The notes under the pieces: model-generated | Seen by the model: the letters and a program-made list of their open reading frames with translations, nothing else | The model's database searches: none | Told to the model about the DNA's origin: nothing | Translations under genes and position numbers: made by a program | In this document: positions 6,846 to 14,520 of the stretch, in pieces | Numbering within the stretch: the first letter of the stretch is position 1 | Layout of the letters: each line of letters opens with the position of its first letter | Origin: CAJGCS01 sp045589955 | GTDB lineage: Bacteria; Bacillota_I; Bacilli_A; ML615J-28; CAG-313 | Assembly (NCBI GenBank): GCA_045589955.1 | Contig: JAZNQD010000011.1 | Span: forward strand, 1 to 25,422 | DNA length: 25,422 bases | Direction: 5' to 3'

Positions 6846-7601
6846 ATGAAAGAATTATATTCAAAGAAAGAATGTGTGTTCTGTGGTTATAAGTGTGATG
6901 AAGATTCTATTTATTGCACATGCTGTGGAGCAAAACTATCTGATGATAATATTGATAACAATAATTTACTAAACACTCAACAAAATTTAAAGGATTTTAT
7001 AATCGTAGAAAATATTCTAGTTAAATATCAAGGCAAAGAACATAATGTTATAATTCCTTATGGTGTTTCTAAAATAGGAGCACAAGCTTTCTGTTTAAAC
7101 TATGACTTAGAAACCGTAGTAATACCAGATACTGTAGTGACTATTGGATGTTCCGCATTTTCAGCTTGCCATAATTTAAAGAGCATATTCATTCCAAATA
7201 GTGTTAAAAAAATAGAAAAAAAAGCTTTTTCAAATTCTGGTATCCTAAGTATTGAACTCCCTACAAGTATTAAAGATATAGATGAAGAAGTATTTCATGG
7301 TTGTATAAATTTAACAAATATAAATATTCCCGATAGCGTTGAAAGTATAGGTAAGCGTGCATTTAGATTCTGTAACAGTTTAATAAAAGTAACAATGTCA
7401 AATGGCGTCAAAAGCATAGGATCTCACGCTTTTAGTGATTGTAACTGTTTAGTTCGTATAGAAATCCCGACAAGTGTAAAAAATATAGATTCATACGCAT
7501 TCAAATCCTGTTATAATCTAACTTATATTTTAATGCCTCATATAAAATATGAAGAAAATGTTTTTTTAGAATGTCCAAATATTAATATAAAATATTATTA
7601 A
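6846..7601 (+). CDS. Zinc-ribbon plus BspA-type leucine-rich repeat protein
   Basis: The 251-residue protein opens with a zinc ribbon (C10-x2-C13 and C24-x2-C27; the second knuckle is CTCCG). About 30 linker residues follow, then from about residue 55 a run of seven or so BspA/LRR_5 repeats of 23 residues. Their rhythm is I-P-x-S-V-x-x-I-x-x-x-A-F-x-x-C-x-x-L-x-x-I. Repeats of this class form curved binding surfaces and are common in gut Bacillota and in Treponema, usually on exported proteins. This one has no signal peptide or anchor and should be cytosolic. A good AAAGGAG site precedes the start. It follows the GH3 gene by 39 bp with no terminator between, so it may be the third gene of the nagA transcript. 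Role unknown; protein binding is likely. Confidence 0.8.
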   Translation: MKELYSKKECVFCGYKCDEDSIYCTCCGAKLSDDNIDNNNLLNTQQNLKDFIIVENILVKYQGKEHNVIIPYGVSKIGAQAFCLNYDLETVVIPDTVVTIGCSAFSACHNLKSIFIPNSVKKIEKKAFSNSGILSIELPTSIKDIDEEVFHGCINLTNINIPDSVESIGKRAFRFCNSLIKVTMSNGVKSIGSHAFSDCNCLVRIEIPTSVKNIDSYAFKSCYNLTYILMPHIKYEENVFLECPNINIKYY

Positions 7602-7650
7602 TAATATAAAAATGAATATATTAATCATTAAATTTAAGGTAGATGAAAAA

Positions 7651-7685
7651 ACTGATTAATCCAAAGGGATTAATCAGTCTTTTTT
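7651..7685. terminator. Bidirectional terminator between convergent genes
   Basis: ACTGATTAATCC (7651-7662), loop AAAG, GGATTAATCAGT (7667-7678): a perfect 12-bp stem with CTTTTTT on the right and AAAAAA on the left, so it can end transcripts from both sides. The stop codon of the minus-strand gene (7674-7676) lies inside the right arm. Confidence 0.93.
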
Positions 7686-8363
7686 AATTAGTGATAAACC
7701 TATTAATGATTGGGAAGGAACATAAAATAGCCATGAATAATTAAATTCATTATGAATAATGTTATATATCAATGAACCTTCAACAATATTAAAATAACTT
7801 TCTAAATTAAAAATACCAACAAAAGCATCACAACATGCAAATAAAGTAAGACCTATCGCAAATATTAAATAATACTTGTTGTTCTTAACTAAGATAAAGG
7901 AATAGATTGCACTTGTAAGTAATGTAACATAGTAAAGTGCACTTACAATAACTAATAAATCAGTATCATCTTTAAAAAGAATTAAGGGAATAAGAATAGC
8001 TAAAATAGTAGTTATTACCCTTATTATTATATATATTTCTCTTTCTTTTATCGTATCAAATTCAAAGTAGATTCTTATCGCATAACATATTTGAGCAATA
8101 AGGAAGATACTAGTTGCAAGAAGATAATGACTATCATTTAGTATTAAAAAGTAATCGGCAATTAATGTAAAAAATAATCCAAGAGCAGTAAATAAAAAGG
8201 TAAGTTTTTTATTAATAAAAACAAATAACATAAGAAATGCAACAATAATACTAAGATAACAAGCAATATAATCAACCTTTGGGTTGGGAATAATTGCTAA
8301 AAGCATTAATATGAATTGGATAAATATATATATGGGTATTATGATTTTTAAATGTTTCTTCAT
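7674..8363 (-). CDS. YhhN/TMEM86-like membrane protein
   Basis: A 229-residue protein with seven to eight predicted membrane helices spread along its length. Two buried-acid motifs suggest the YhhN (lysoplasmalogenase-like) family: TLIADYFLIL (about 66-75), matching the SLxGDxxLL pattern, and LTLFACCDAFVG (about 170-181), matching FxxSDxxL, with FLIAQICYAIR between them. Characterised members cleave the vinyl-ether bond of lysoplasmalogens; whether this bacterium makes plasmalogens is unknown. The identity to the family is weak, so treat it as a membrane protein with a suggestive pattern. It has its own promoter and an AGAGGT site, and is convergent with the LRR gene, sharing its terminator. 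Confidence 0.5.
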   Translation of the reverse strand: MKKHLKIIIPIYIFIQFILMLLAIIPNPKVDYIACYLSIIVAFLMLFVFINKKLTFLFTALGLFFTLIADYFLILNDSHYLLATSIFLIAQICYAIRIYFEFDTIKEREIYIIIRVITTILAILIPLILFKDDTDLLVIVSALYYVTLLTSAIYSFILVKNNKYYLIFAIGLTLFACCDAFVGIFNLESYFNIVEGSLIYNIIHNEFNYSWLFYVPSQSLIGLSLIKKD

Positions 8364-8381
8364 ATGCTTACCTCTTATCTT

Positions 8382-8410
8382 ATTATAATAATAATTACTA
8401 TTTAATTCAA
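8382..8410 (-). promoter_or_regulatory. Promoter of the YhhN-like gene
   Basis: On the minus strand TTGAAT (plus 8405-8410), a 17-bp spacer and TATAAT (plus 8382-8387), placing the start about 12 bp before the ATG at 8363. Confidence 0.7.
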
Positions 8411-8489
8411 ATTTATTAATAATAAAATATTAACTAATTTTTATTTTTAAGATCTATAATGACATTAACTAGTAAAAAAAGAAAATATA

Positions 8490-8498
8490 TGATATAAT
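8490..8498 (+). promoter_or_regulatory. Extended -10 promoter of the dehydratase-activase operon
   Basis: TGA-TATAAT (8490-8498) lies 28 bp before the ATG at 8527. No convincing -35 is present at the usual distance. The rest of the 8411-8489 gap is plain AT-rich DNA. Confidence 0.55.
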
Positions 8499-8526
8499 AT
8501 GTATTTGAAAGAAGAAGGTGTGCTTT

Positions 8527-11457
8527 ATGCATAAAATAGGAATAGATTTAGGCTCGACAACAATAAAAATTGTCGTTCTTGATGAACATGATAATATTAT
8601 ATATAAAAACTATCGTCGCCACTATTCACATATTCGCGAAAATTTGCTTGATGAAATTGAAAAGCTTTATCAAGAGAAGATTATTGAAAAAGATGAATAT
8701 GTTGGTGTTTCTGGTTCGGCAGGTATGGGTATAAGTGATGCATATAGCATTCCCTTTGTCCAAGAGGTTTATGCAACAAGAGTTGCATCCGATAAACTTT
8801 TACCAGGTACAGATGCAATTATTGAACTTGGAGGAGAAGATGCAAAAATTTTATTCTTATCAAATGGATTAGAAGTAAGAATGAATGGAACTTGTGCTGG
8901 TGGAACGGGTGCATTTATTGATCAAATGGCGACTCTTCTAAATAAAGACATCACTGAAATGGATGAACTTGCAAGTAGACATACCCGCTTATATAACATT
9001 GCATCACGCTGTGGAGTTTTTGCAAAATCAGACATTCAACCTCTTTTAAATCAAGGAGCTTCTAAAGCTGATATTGCTGAATCAATATTTTATGCGGTGG
9101 TGAATCAAACAATTGGTGGCCTTGCTCAAGGTTGGAAGATTGAAGGAAATGTTGTTTATTTAGGCGGACCTTTAACCTTTATGAAAGAACTTCGAAAAGC
9201 CTTTGACGATGTATTAAAAGTAAAAGGGATATGCCCTGATAATTCTTTATACTATGTTTCTTTAGGTACGGCATTTTGTGCTGATACAAAAATTAATATT
9301 AAAGAATTAATTGAAAAATTATCAAAAGAAGAACAAAAAATAAACTATAATTATCTTGAACCTTTATTTAAAAACGAAGAAGAATACCAAGAATTTGAAA
9401 ATCGTCATCAGAAAGCAAAAGTTGAAATTAAGACTTTAGATGATTATCAAGGCCCTTTATATTTAGGTGTTGATTCTGGTTCAACAACCTTAAAAGTTGT
9501 TCTTATTGATGATAACAACGAGATTCGTTTTTCTAGTTATCAACCAAACAAAGGTAATCCAGTTAAAGAACTAAAGCATATCCTAAAAGATATATATACA
9601 AAATATCCAAATATCAAAATCACTGCTTCCGCATCGACTGGTTATGGAGAAGAATTAATTAAACAAGCATTCACTCTAGACTCTAGTTTAGTTGAAACAA
9701 TGGCTCACTATAAAGCAGCTAAAAGATTTATGCCTGATGTAAGTTTTATTATTGATATTGGTGGACAAGATATTAAATGCTTTAAAATTGAAAACCAAAC
9801 AATCTCAAACATTTTCTTAAATGAAGCATGTTCAAGTGGATGCGGATCTTTCTTACAAACATTTGCAAATGCTTTAGGATATGAAATTGAAGAATTTGCA
9901 AAACTTGGCCTATTTGCCAATCGCCCTGTTGACCTTGGATCTAGATGTACAGTTTTTATGAATTCACTTGTTAAACAAGCCCAAAAAGATGGCGCAACAA
10001 TTGATAATATTTCGGCCGGTCTTTCAATCTCGGTTGTTAAAAATGCTTTATATAAAGTAATACGAGTTACGAACAAAGAACAACTTGGTAAAAACATAGT
10101 TGTTCAAGGAGGAACATTCCTAAATAAAGCGGTTTTAAGATCGTTTGAAAAAGAGCTAAACTTAAATGTTGTTTGTCCTAATATCGCTGGCGTAATGGGG
10201 GCATATGGCGCTGCCCTTTATGCAAAGGAATTAAATATTGCCCAATCTAAAACAATATCAAAAGAAGAACTAGATGCATTTGAACATAGTGTTGCAAATA
10301 TCAATTGTAATGGTTGTAATAATCATTGTTTATTAACAATTAATTCGTTTAAAAATAATCCTAATAAATATATAAGTGGTAATAAATGTGAAAAACCTTT
10401 AAAACAAACAAGTAAATTAATTGGGGATAACTTATATGAATTCATTCGAAGTGTATTATTATCCTATAAACCAATTAAAGGAAGAAGAGGAAAAATTGCT
10501 CTTCCACTTGTTTTAAATATATATGAACTATATCCATTTTGGTATACATTCTTTACTAATCTTGGTTTTGAAGTTCATAGTAGTGGTTTTTCTGATGAAC
10601 ACACATATCAACTTGGACAATATTCTGTACCATCTGATACTGTATGTTTCCCGGCAAAACTAGTTCATGGACATATTGAAAAACTAATTAATGATGGATT
10701 TACTAATATCTTTTATCCATGTATGTCATATAACTATGATGAGCATCTTGGAGATAATCACTTCAACTGTCCAATTGTAGCTTATTATCCAGAAAATATT
10801 ATTAATAATGTTGATAAAATAAATAAATCAAGTCAAATTAATTTCATTAGTGATTTCCTATCAATTGATAATCCTAAGATTTTCAGGGAGAAAATGCATG
10901 GCATTTTAAATAAGTATTTTAAAGACATTAATAAAAAAGAAATTGCCAGGGCAAGTATTAAAGCTTATCTAGAATATGAAACATATCTAGATACTATTCG
11001 TGCTAAAGCTAAAGAATATATTGCAAATGCAAGAAGAAACAACCAAAGAATAATTGTTCTTGCAGGTCGCCCATATCATGTTGACCCAATTGTTAATCAT
11101 GGAATTGATAAAATGCTTGCAAACCTTGGCTTATGCGTGATCACCGAAGAAAGTATTTCCCATTTAAATAAGAAATTTAAAGTTAATGTTTTAAACCAAT
11201 GGATGTATCATTCGCGTCTTTACTCAGCATCAAAAATATGTGCAAAGTCAGATGATATGCACTTAGTACAACTTGTATCATTTGGTTGTGGCCTTGATGC
11301 GGTAACATCAGATGAATGTCGCTCAATCATTGAAAAAGAAGGTAGAATTTATACACAAATTAAAATCGATGAAATAACTAACTTAGGTGCGGTAAAGATT
11401 AGAATTAGAAGTTTACTAACTGCCTTAGATCAAAAAGGAGGTAGTAATAATGGCTAA
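8527..11457 (+). CDS. Two-domain acyl-CoA dehydratase activase with DUF2229 region
   Basis: The 976-residue protein joins two BadF/BadG/HgdC-type ATPase domains: residues ~2-260, opening GIDLGSTTIK, and ~312-575, opening GVDSGSTTLK. A Cys-rich linker (CNGCNNHC, ~593-600) and a DUF2229/dehydratase-like region (from ~655) follow. The cysteines expected to hold the bridging [4Fe-4S] cluster are present in both ATPase domains: C123 and C162 in the first; C435, C439 and C474 in the second. Family members use ATP to inject a low-potential electron into 2-hydroxyacyl-CoA dehydratases or related double-cubane enzymes. ATG 8527 is preferred over GTG 8518 because AGAAGG sits 8 nt upstream of it. It overlaps the next gene by 8 bp. 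Relatives are commonly a single ~1400-residue polypeptide; here the last part is a separate gene. Substrate unknown. Confidence 0.85.
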   Translation: MHKIGIDLGSTTIKIVVLDEHDNIIYKNYRRHYSHIRENLLDEIEKLYQEKIIEKDEYVGVSGSAGMGISDAYSIPFVQEVYATRVASDKLLPGTDAIIELGGEDAKILFLSNGLEVRMNGTCAGGTGAFIDQMATLLNKDITEMDELASRHTRLYNIASRCGVFAKSDIQPLLNQGASKADIAESIFYAVVNQTIGGLAQGWKIEGNVVYLGGPLTFMKELRKAFDDVLKVKGICPDNSLYYVSLGTAFCADTKINIKELIEKLSKEEQKINYNYLEPLFKNEEEYQEFENRHQKAKVEIKTLDDYQGPLYLGVDSGSTTLKVVLIDDNNEIRFSSYQPNKGNPVKELKHILKDIYTKYPNIKITASASTGYGEELIKQAFTLDSSLVETMAHYKAAKRFMPDVSFIIDIGGQDIKCFKIENQTISNIFLNEACSSGCGSFLQTFANALGYEIEEFAKLGLFANRPVDLGSRCTVFMNSLVKQAQKDGATIDNISAGLSISVVKNALYKVIRVTNKEQLGKNIVVQGGTFLNKAVLRSFEKELNLNVVCPNIAGVMGAYGAALYAKELNIAQSKTISKEELDAFEHSVANINCNGCNNHCLLTINSFKNNPNKYISGNKCEKPLKQTSKLIGDNLYEFIRSVLLSYKPIKGRRGKIALPLVLNIYELYPFWYTFFTNLGFEVHSSGFSDEHTYQLGQYSVPSDTVCFPAKLVHGHIEKLINDGFTNIFYPCMSYNYDEHLGDNHFNCPIVAYYPENIINNVDKINKSSQINFISDFLSIDNPKIFREKMHGILNKYFKDINKKEIARASIKAYLEYETYLDTIRAKAKEYIANARRNNQRIIVLAGRPYHVDPIVNHGIDKMLANLGLCVITEESISHLNKKFKVNVLNQWMYHSRLYSASKICAKSDDMHLVQLVSFGCGLDAVTSDECRSIIEKEGRIYTQIKIDEITNLGAVKIRIRSLLTALDQKGGSNNG

Positions 11458-12697
11458 ATTTACTAAAGCAATGAAAAAGAAATACACTGTTTTAATCCCA
11501 ACGATGTTGGATTTTCACATGCAACTTTTTAAAGGAGTTGTCGAACAAGCGGGATTTAAAGCAGAACTAATGACAAATAATGGTCCAAATGTTGTTGAAG
11601 AAGGGCTTAAATATGTTCATAATGATATATGTTACCCGGCTCTTTTAGTTATCGGTCAATGTATTGATAATTTAAAACATCGAGATAGTACTGATAATGT
11701 TGCGGTATTAATAACCCAAACAGGGGGAGGGTGCAGGGCATCTAATTATAAATTCTTAATGGAAAAAGCCTTAGCTAAAGCTGGTTTTGCTCATGTACCG
11801 GTTCTTCCTTTAAATTTTGCTCAACTTCAAAAAGTTCCAGAAATTGGGATTAGTTATGGAACATTATTTAAAGCTTTACAAGCAATCTTCTATGGGGATT
11901 GTTTGATGTACTTAAATAATAAAGTAAGGTCATATGAAGTTGTAAAAGGAACATCACAAAAATTAACCAAAGCTTGGATTGACAAGCTTATGGAACAGTT
12001 TTCACATAACAAGGGAATTAGCTTCAAAGACTTTAAAAACAACATTAAACAAATTGCTAATGACTTTAATAACATTGAAGTTGATATTACCCCAAAACCT
12101 AAAGTTGGTATTGTTGGAGAAATTTATATCAAATATTCAAGCTTAGGAAATAATCATTTAGAAGACTTATTGGTTGATTTAGGAGCTGAGATTTGTGTTC
12201 CTGGTTTAATGGGCTTTATTTACTACTGTGCTTATAATTTTATTTTTGATTATAAAATCTACAAAAAGAGTAAATTGATGTCAATAGTCTCTAAAATACT
12301 TATTAAGTATTGTAATAAACGAGAAGAAGTCATAATTAATGAAATTGCTAAAACAAAATTTGAACCAATGCAAAAGTTTGAACATACTAAGAGCCTTTGT
12401 TTGGGTATCTTAGATCATGGAACTAAAATGGGTGAAGGATGGCTTTTAAGTGCTGAAATGGTTGAACTTGTTCAAACCAATTATGAAAACATCATTTGTG
12501 CTCAACCATTTGGCTGTCTTCCAAATCATATATGTGGTAAGGGAATAATGAAAAAGATTAAACAAATTTATCCTTATGCCAATATTGTTGCAATCGATTA
12601 TGATCCAAGCGCAACTCGTGTAAATCAAGAAAACAGAATAAAACTAATGTTATCCATTGCTAAGGAAAACTTAAATAATAAAAATATAGGTAATTGA
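11450..12697 (+). CDS. 2-hydroxyacyl-CoA dehydratase-like (HgdB/BcrB-type) partner subunit
   Basis: A 415-residue cytosolic protein of the 2-hydroxyglutaryl-CoA dehydratase / double-cubane cluster superfamily. Candidate cluster cysteines lie in HNDICYPALLVIGQC (~56-70), GGGCRASNY (~92-100) and the C-terminal FGCLPNHICG (~350-360). It resembles the C-terminal part of the giant fused activase/dehydratase proteins of Bacillota. Its ATG sits inside the last codons of the activase gene, behind AAAGGAGG, so the two are co-translated and probably make one complex. There is no CoA-transferase, lyase or acyl-CoA dehydrogenase gene in the window to reveal the pathway. A classical hydroxyglutaryl-CoA role is not supported; an uncharacterised low-potential reductase is an equal possibility. 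Confidence 0.8.
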   Translation: MAKFTKAMKKKYTVLIPTMLDFHMQLFKGVVEQAGFKAELMTNNGPNVVEEGLKYVHNDICYPALLVIGQCIDNLKHRDSTDNVAVLITQTGGGCRASNYKFLMEKALAKAGFAHVPVLPLNFAQLQKVPEIGISYGTLFKALQAIFYGDCLMYLNNKVRSYEVVKGTSQKLTKAWIDKLMEQFSHNKGISFKDFKNNIKQIANDFNNIEVDITPKPKVGIVGEIYIKYSSLGNNHLEDLLVDLGAEICVPGLMGFIYYCAYNFIFDYKIYKKSKLMSIVSKILIKYCNKREEVIINEIAKTKFEPMQKFEHTKSLCLGILDHGTKMGEGWLLSAEMVELVQTNYENIICAQPFGCLPNHICGKGIMKKIKQIYPYANIVAIDYDPSATRVNQENRIKLMLSIAKENLNNKNIGN

Positions 12698-12714
12698 TTT
12701 TACCTATATTTTTT
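12681..12714 (+). terminator. Terminator of the dehydratase operon
   Basis: AAAATATAGGTAA (12681-12693) pairs with TTACCTATATTTT (12700-12712), 13 bp, with a 6-nt loop holding the TGA stop codon (12695-12697). The T-run partly overlaps the stem. The next gene's -35 region lies in the same DNA. Confidence 0.75.
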
Positions 12715-12727
12715 ATTTTGGTATAAT
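12699..12727 (+). promoter_or_regulatory. Promoter of the transglutaminase-lipoprotein pair
   Basis: TTTACC (12699-12704), 17-bp spacer and TATAAT (12722-12727) preceded by TGG (extended -10). The -35 lies within the right arm of the upstream terminator. Confidence 0.6.
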
Positions 12728-12750
12728 ATTGTTAATAAGGAAGTGATAAT

Positions 12751-14520
12751 GTGAAAAGAAATAAAATAATCATTAGTGTAGTTGCACTGGTATTTTGTTT
12801 AGTACTAGTTGCATGTACACCAAAATGTAGTCATGTTTATGAAGAAAAAGAAAGAATTGAATCAACTTGTGCAGTAAAAGGATATATTAAAAAAGTATGC
12901 ACAAACTGTCAAGAAGAAGTAAAAGAAGATTTACCTCTTTTACCACATCAATACGAAGAAAACCAAAAAGTTGAATCAACTTGTTCAGTTAATGGGTACA
13001 TTTTAAAAAAATGTATAAATTGTAAAAAAGAAACAAAAGAAACTCTACCTTTACTAAATCATAACTTTGAAGAATCAATAATAGATTCTACTTGTACAGA
13101 ATCTGGATATACTTTAAAAAAATGTATCGACTGTAATCATGAAGAAAAAAGTAACTTTACTGATGCTTTAAATCATCTATTTGGTTCTTGGGAAACTATA
13201 ACTGAGGCAACAGAAGTACATGACGGATTAAAAAAGCGCTCTTGTATAAGATGCTCACACTTTGAAGAAGAAATAATAGTTTCCATCTCTTATGTTGATT
13301 TAGATACTATTAAAGAATCTTTTAATGAAAACGAAAAATATCCATGTTCAACATACGAAGAAGTATTGCTTCGTTTCAATTGCGCCTTATTAAAAAATGC
13401 TAAAACATTAACTTGCGAGCTTAATTATGAACACGAAAGTATTCAAGAACTAATTAATAAGTTATGTTCAGATGAACATATCCCAACCGCATTTCATGTA
13501 AAAGCTCAACTTGTAGGAAACATACTAACTTGTAGCTTTACTTATAACGCAAAACCTGAATTATCTGGATCATATATATTCTATGAACAATATCAAAGTT
13601 TAAATTACCATCCAATTACTTCATCAAGACCAAATAACTTTGATAACTTTGCTATTAACAATAGTAATTATTCATATGAAGTATCAACATCTGATCAACT
13701 TTTCTATGCTTTAGAACGTGGAGTAAAACCAATTTGTGTCGAAGGAAGTAGTGCCGAAAAAGTATATCAAGAAATGAAAAAAGTATTAAGAGCAATCATT
13801 ACTGATAATATGACTGATACACAAAAAGTAATCGCTATTCATGATTACATTATTATGAATGTTGTTTATGATGAAGAAGTACTACAACTTTTATACCAAG
13901 GTATCCAAAACGCTAATTGTTATAATAGCTTCTATCTAGAAGGTGTTTTCTTTGATAAGAAGGCAGTTTGCGAGGGTATTAGTAAAGCTTTTGCCTCAAT
14001 GTGTAACGTTGAAGGTATCCCTTGTGTCATGGTTGAAGGATACCCTGTTGCTAATCCTCAAGGGGCAGGACATGCTTGGAACAAAGTATATGTTGATGGT
14101 AATTGGTATATTGTTGATACAACATCAGATGGAACAATCATTGATGGCACATTTGAAATTCTTTCATATAAGTACTGCTTAATTGATGAGGCAACCCATC
14201 AAAAGATATATATGCCTAAAACTTACGAGCACATTACTTGTCAAAATAATTTAAACCCATATCTTTTTAATACATTTGAATTTGAAAACAATGTCTATGA
14301 CTTTAATATTGAATCAATGGATGAATTAGAAATTCTAATTAAATACTTTGAAACAACAGCCAAAGAAAAAACAACTATTGAGTTTAAAATTGCTTATGAC
14401 TATAAAAACTCTTGTAAAGATGAAATCAACCAAGCCTATAAAAATTGTGGATTAAGTCCTAATTATACATTTATTGATTCTAAACCAATCTTTATGTTAA
14501 TAAAAGGGGACAATTTCTAG
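12751..14520 (+). CDS. Lipoprotein with three Cys/His repeats and a transglutaminase-like domain
   Basis: A 589-residue exported protein. A signal peptide ends in the lipobox LVAC with lipid-attachment Cys22. Three tandem repeats of 37-38 residues follow, with the pattern STC-x4-GY-x3-K-x-C-x2-C ... LP-x3-H: Cys at 40/50/53, 78/88/91 and 115/125/128, His at 66, 104 and 142. Such CCCH units probably bind a metal or form disulfides in gut Bacillota surface proteins. The C-terminal half carries a transglutaminase/protease-like fold with triad Cys407 (KAVCEG), His441 (GHAWN) and Asp456 (VDTT). It may crosslink or cleave surface peptides; the reaction is not certain. The GTG start has AAGGAA 9 nt upstream; the overlapping ATG at 12749 runs straight into TGA. 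It is a paralogue of the next gene. Confidence 0.85.
   Translation: MKRNKIIISVVALVFCLVLVACTPKCSHVYEEKERIESTCAVKGYIKKVCTNCQEEVKEDLPLLPHQYEENQKVESTCSVNGYILKKCINCKKETKETLPLLNHNFEESIIDSTCTESGYTLKKCIDCNHEEKSNFTDALNHLFGSWETITEATEVHDGLKKRSCIRCSHFEEEIIVSISYVDLDTIKESFNENEKYPCSTYEEVLLRFNCALLKNAKTLTCELNYEHESIQELINKLCSDEHIPTAFHVKAQLVGNILTCSFTYNAKPELSGSYIFYEQYQSLNYHPITSSRPNNFDNFAINNSNYSYEVSTSDQLFYALERGVKPICVEGSSAEKVYQEMKKVLRAIITDNMTDTQKVIAIHDYIIMNVVYDEEVLQLLYQGIQNANCYNSFYLEGVFFDKKAVCEGISKAFASMCNVEGIPCVMVEGYPVANPQGAGHAWNKVYVDGNWYIVDTTSDGTIIDGTFEILSYKYCLIDEATHQKIYMPKTYEHITCQNNLNPYLFNTFEFENNVYDFNIESMDELEILIKYFETTAKEKTTIEFKIAYDYKNSCKDEINQAYKNCGLSPNYTFIDSKPIFMLIKGDNF

Noticed and set aside
7020..7560. DNA periodicity of about 69 bp
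   Set aside because: Explained by 23-residue leucine-rich repeats in the encoded protein.
8518..8526. GTG start for the activase
   Set aside because: It overlaps the ribosome site itself; ATG 8527 is correctly spaced and begins with the standard HKIGIDLGS.
9708..10097. Minus-strand frame opposite the activase gene
   Set aside because: Shadow of the conserved activase domain; no motifs.
12840..13180. Regular repeats that might suggest a CRISPR array
   Set aside because: They are 37-38 codon protein repeats with degenerate DNA, in frame with a lipoprotein.
13943..14182. Plus-strand frame inside the first lipoprotein
   Set aside because: Overlaps the catalytic Cys/His/Asp region of the real frame.
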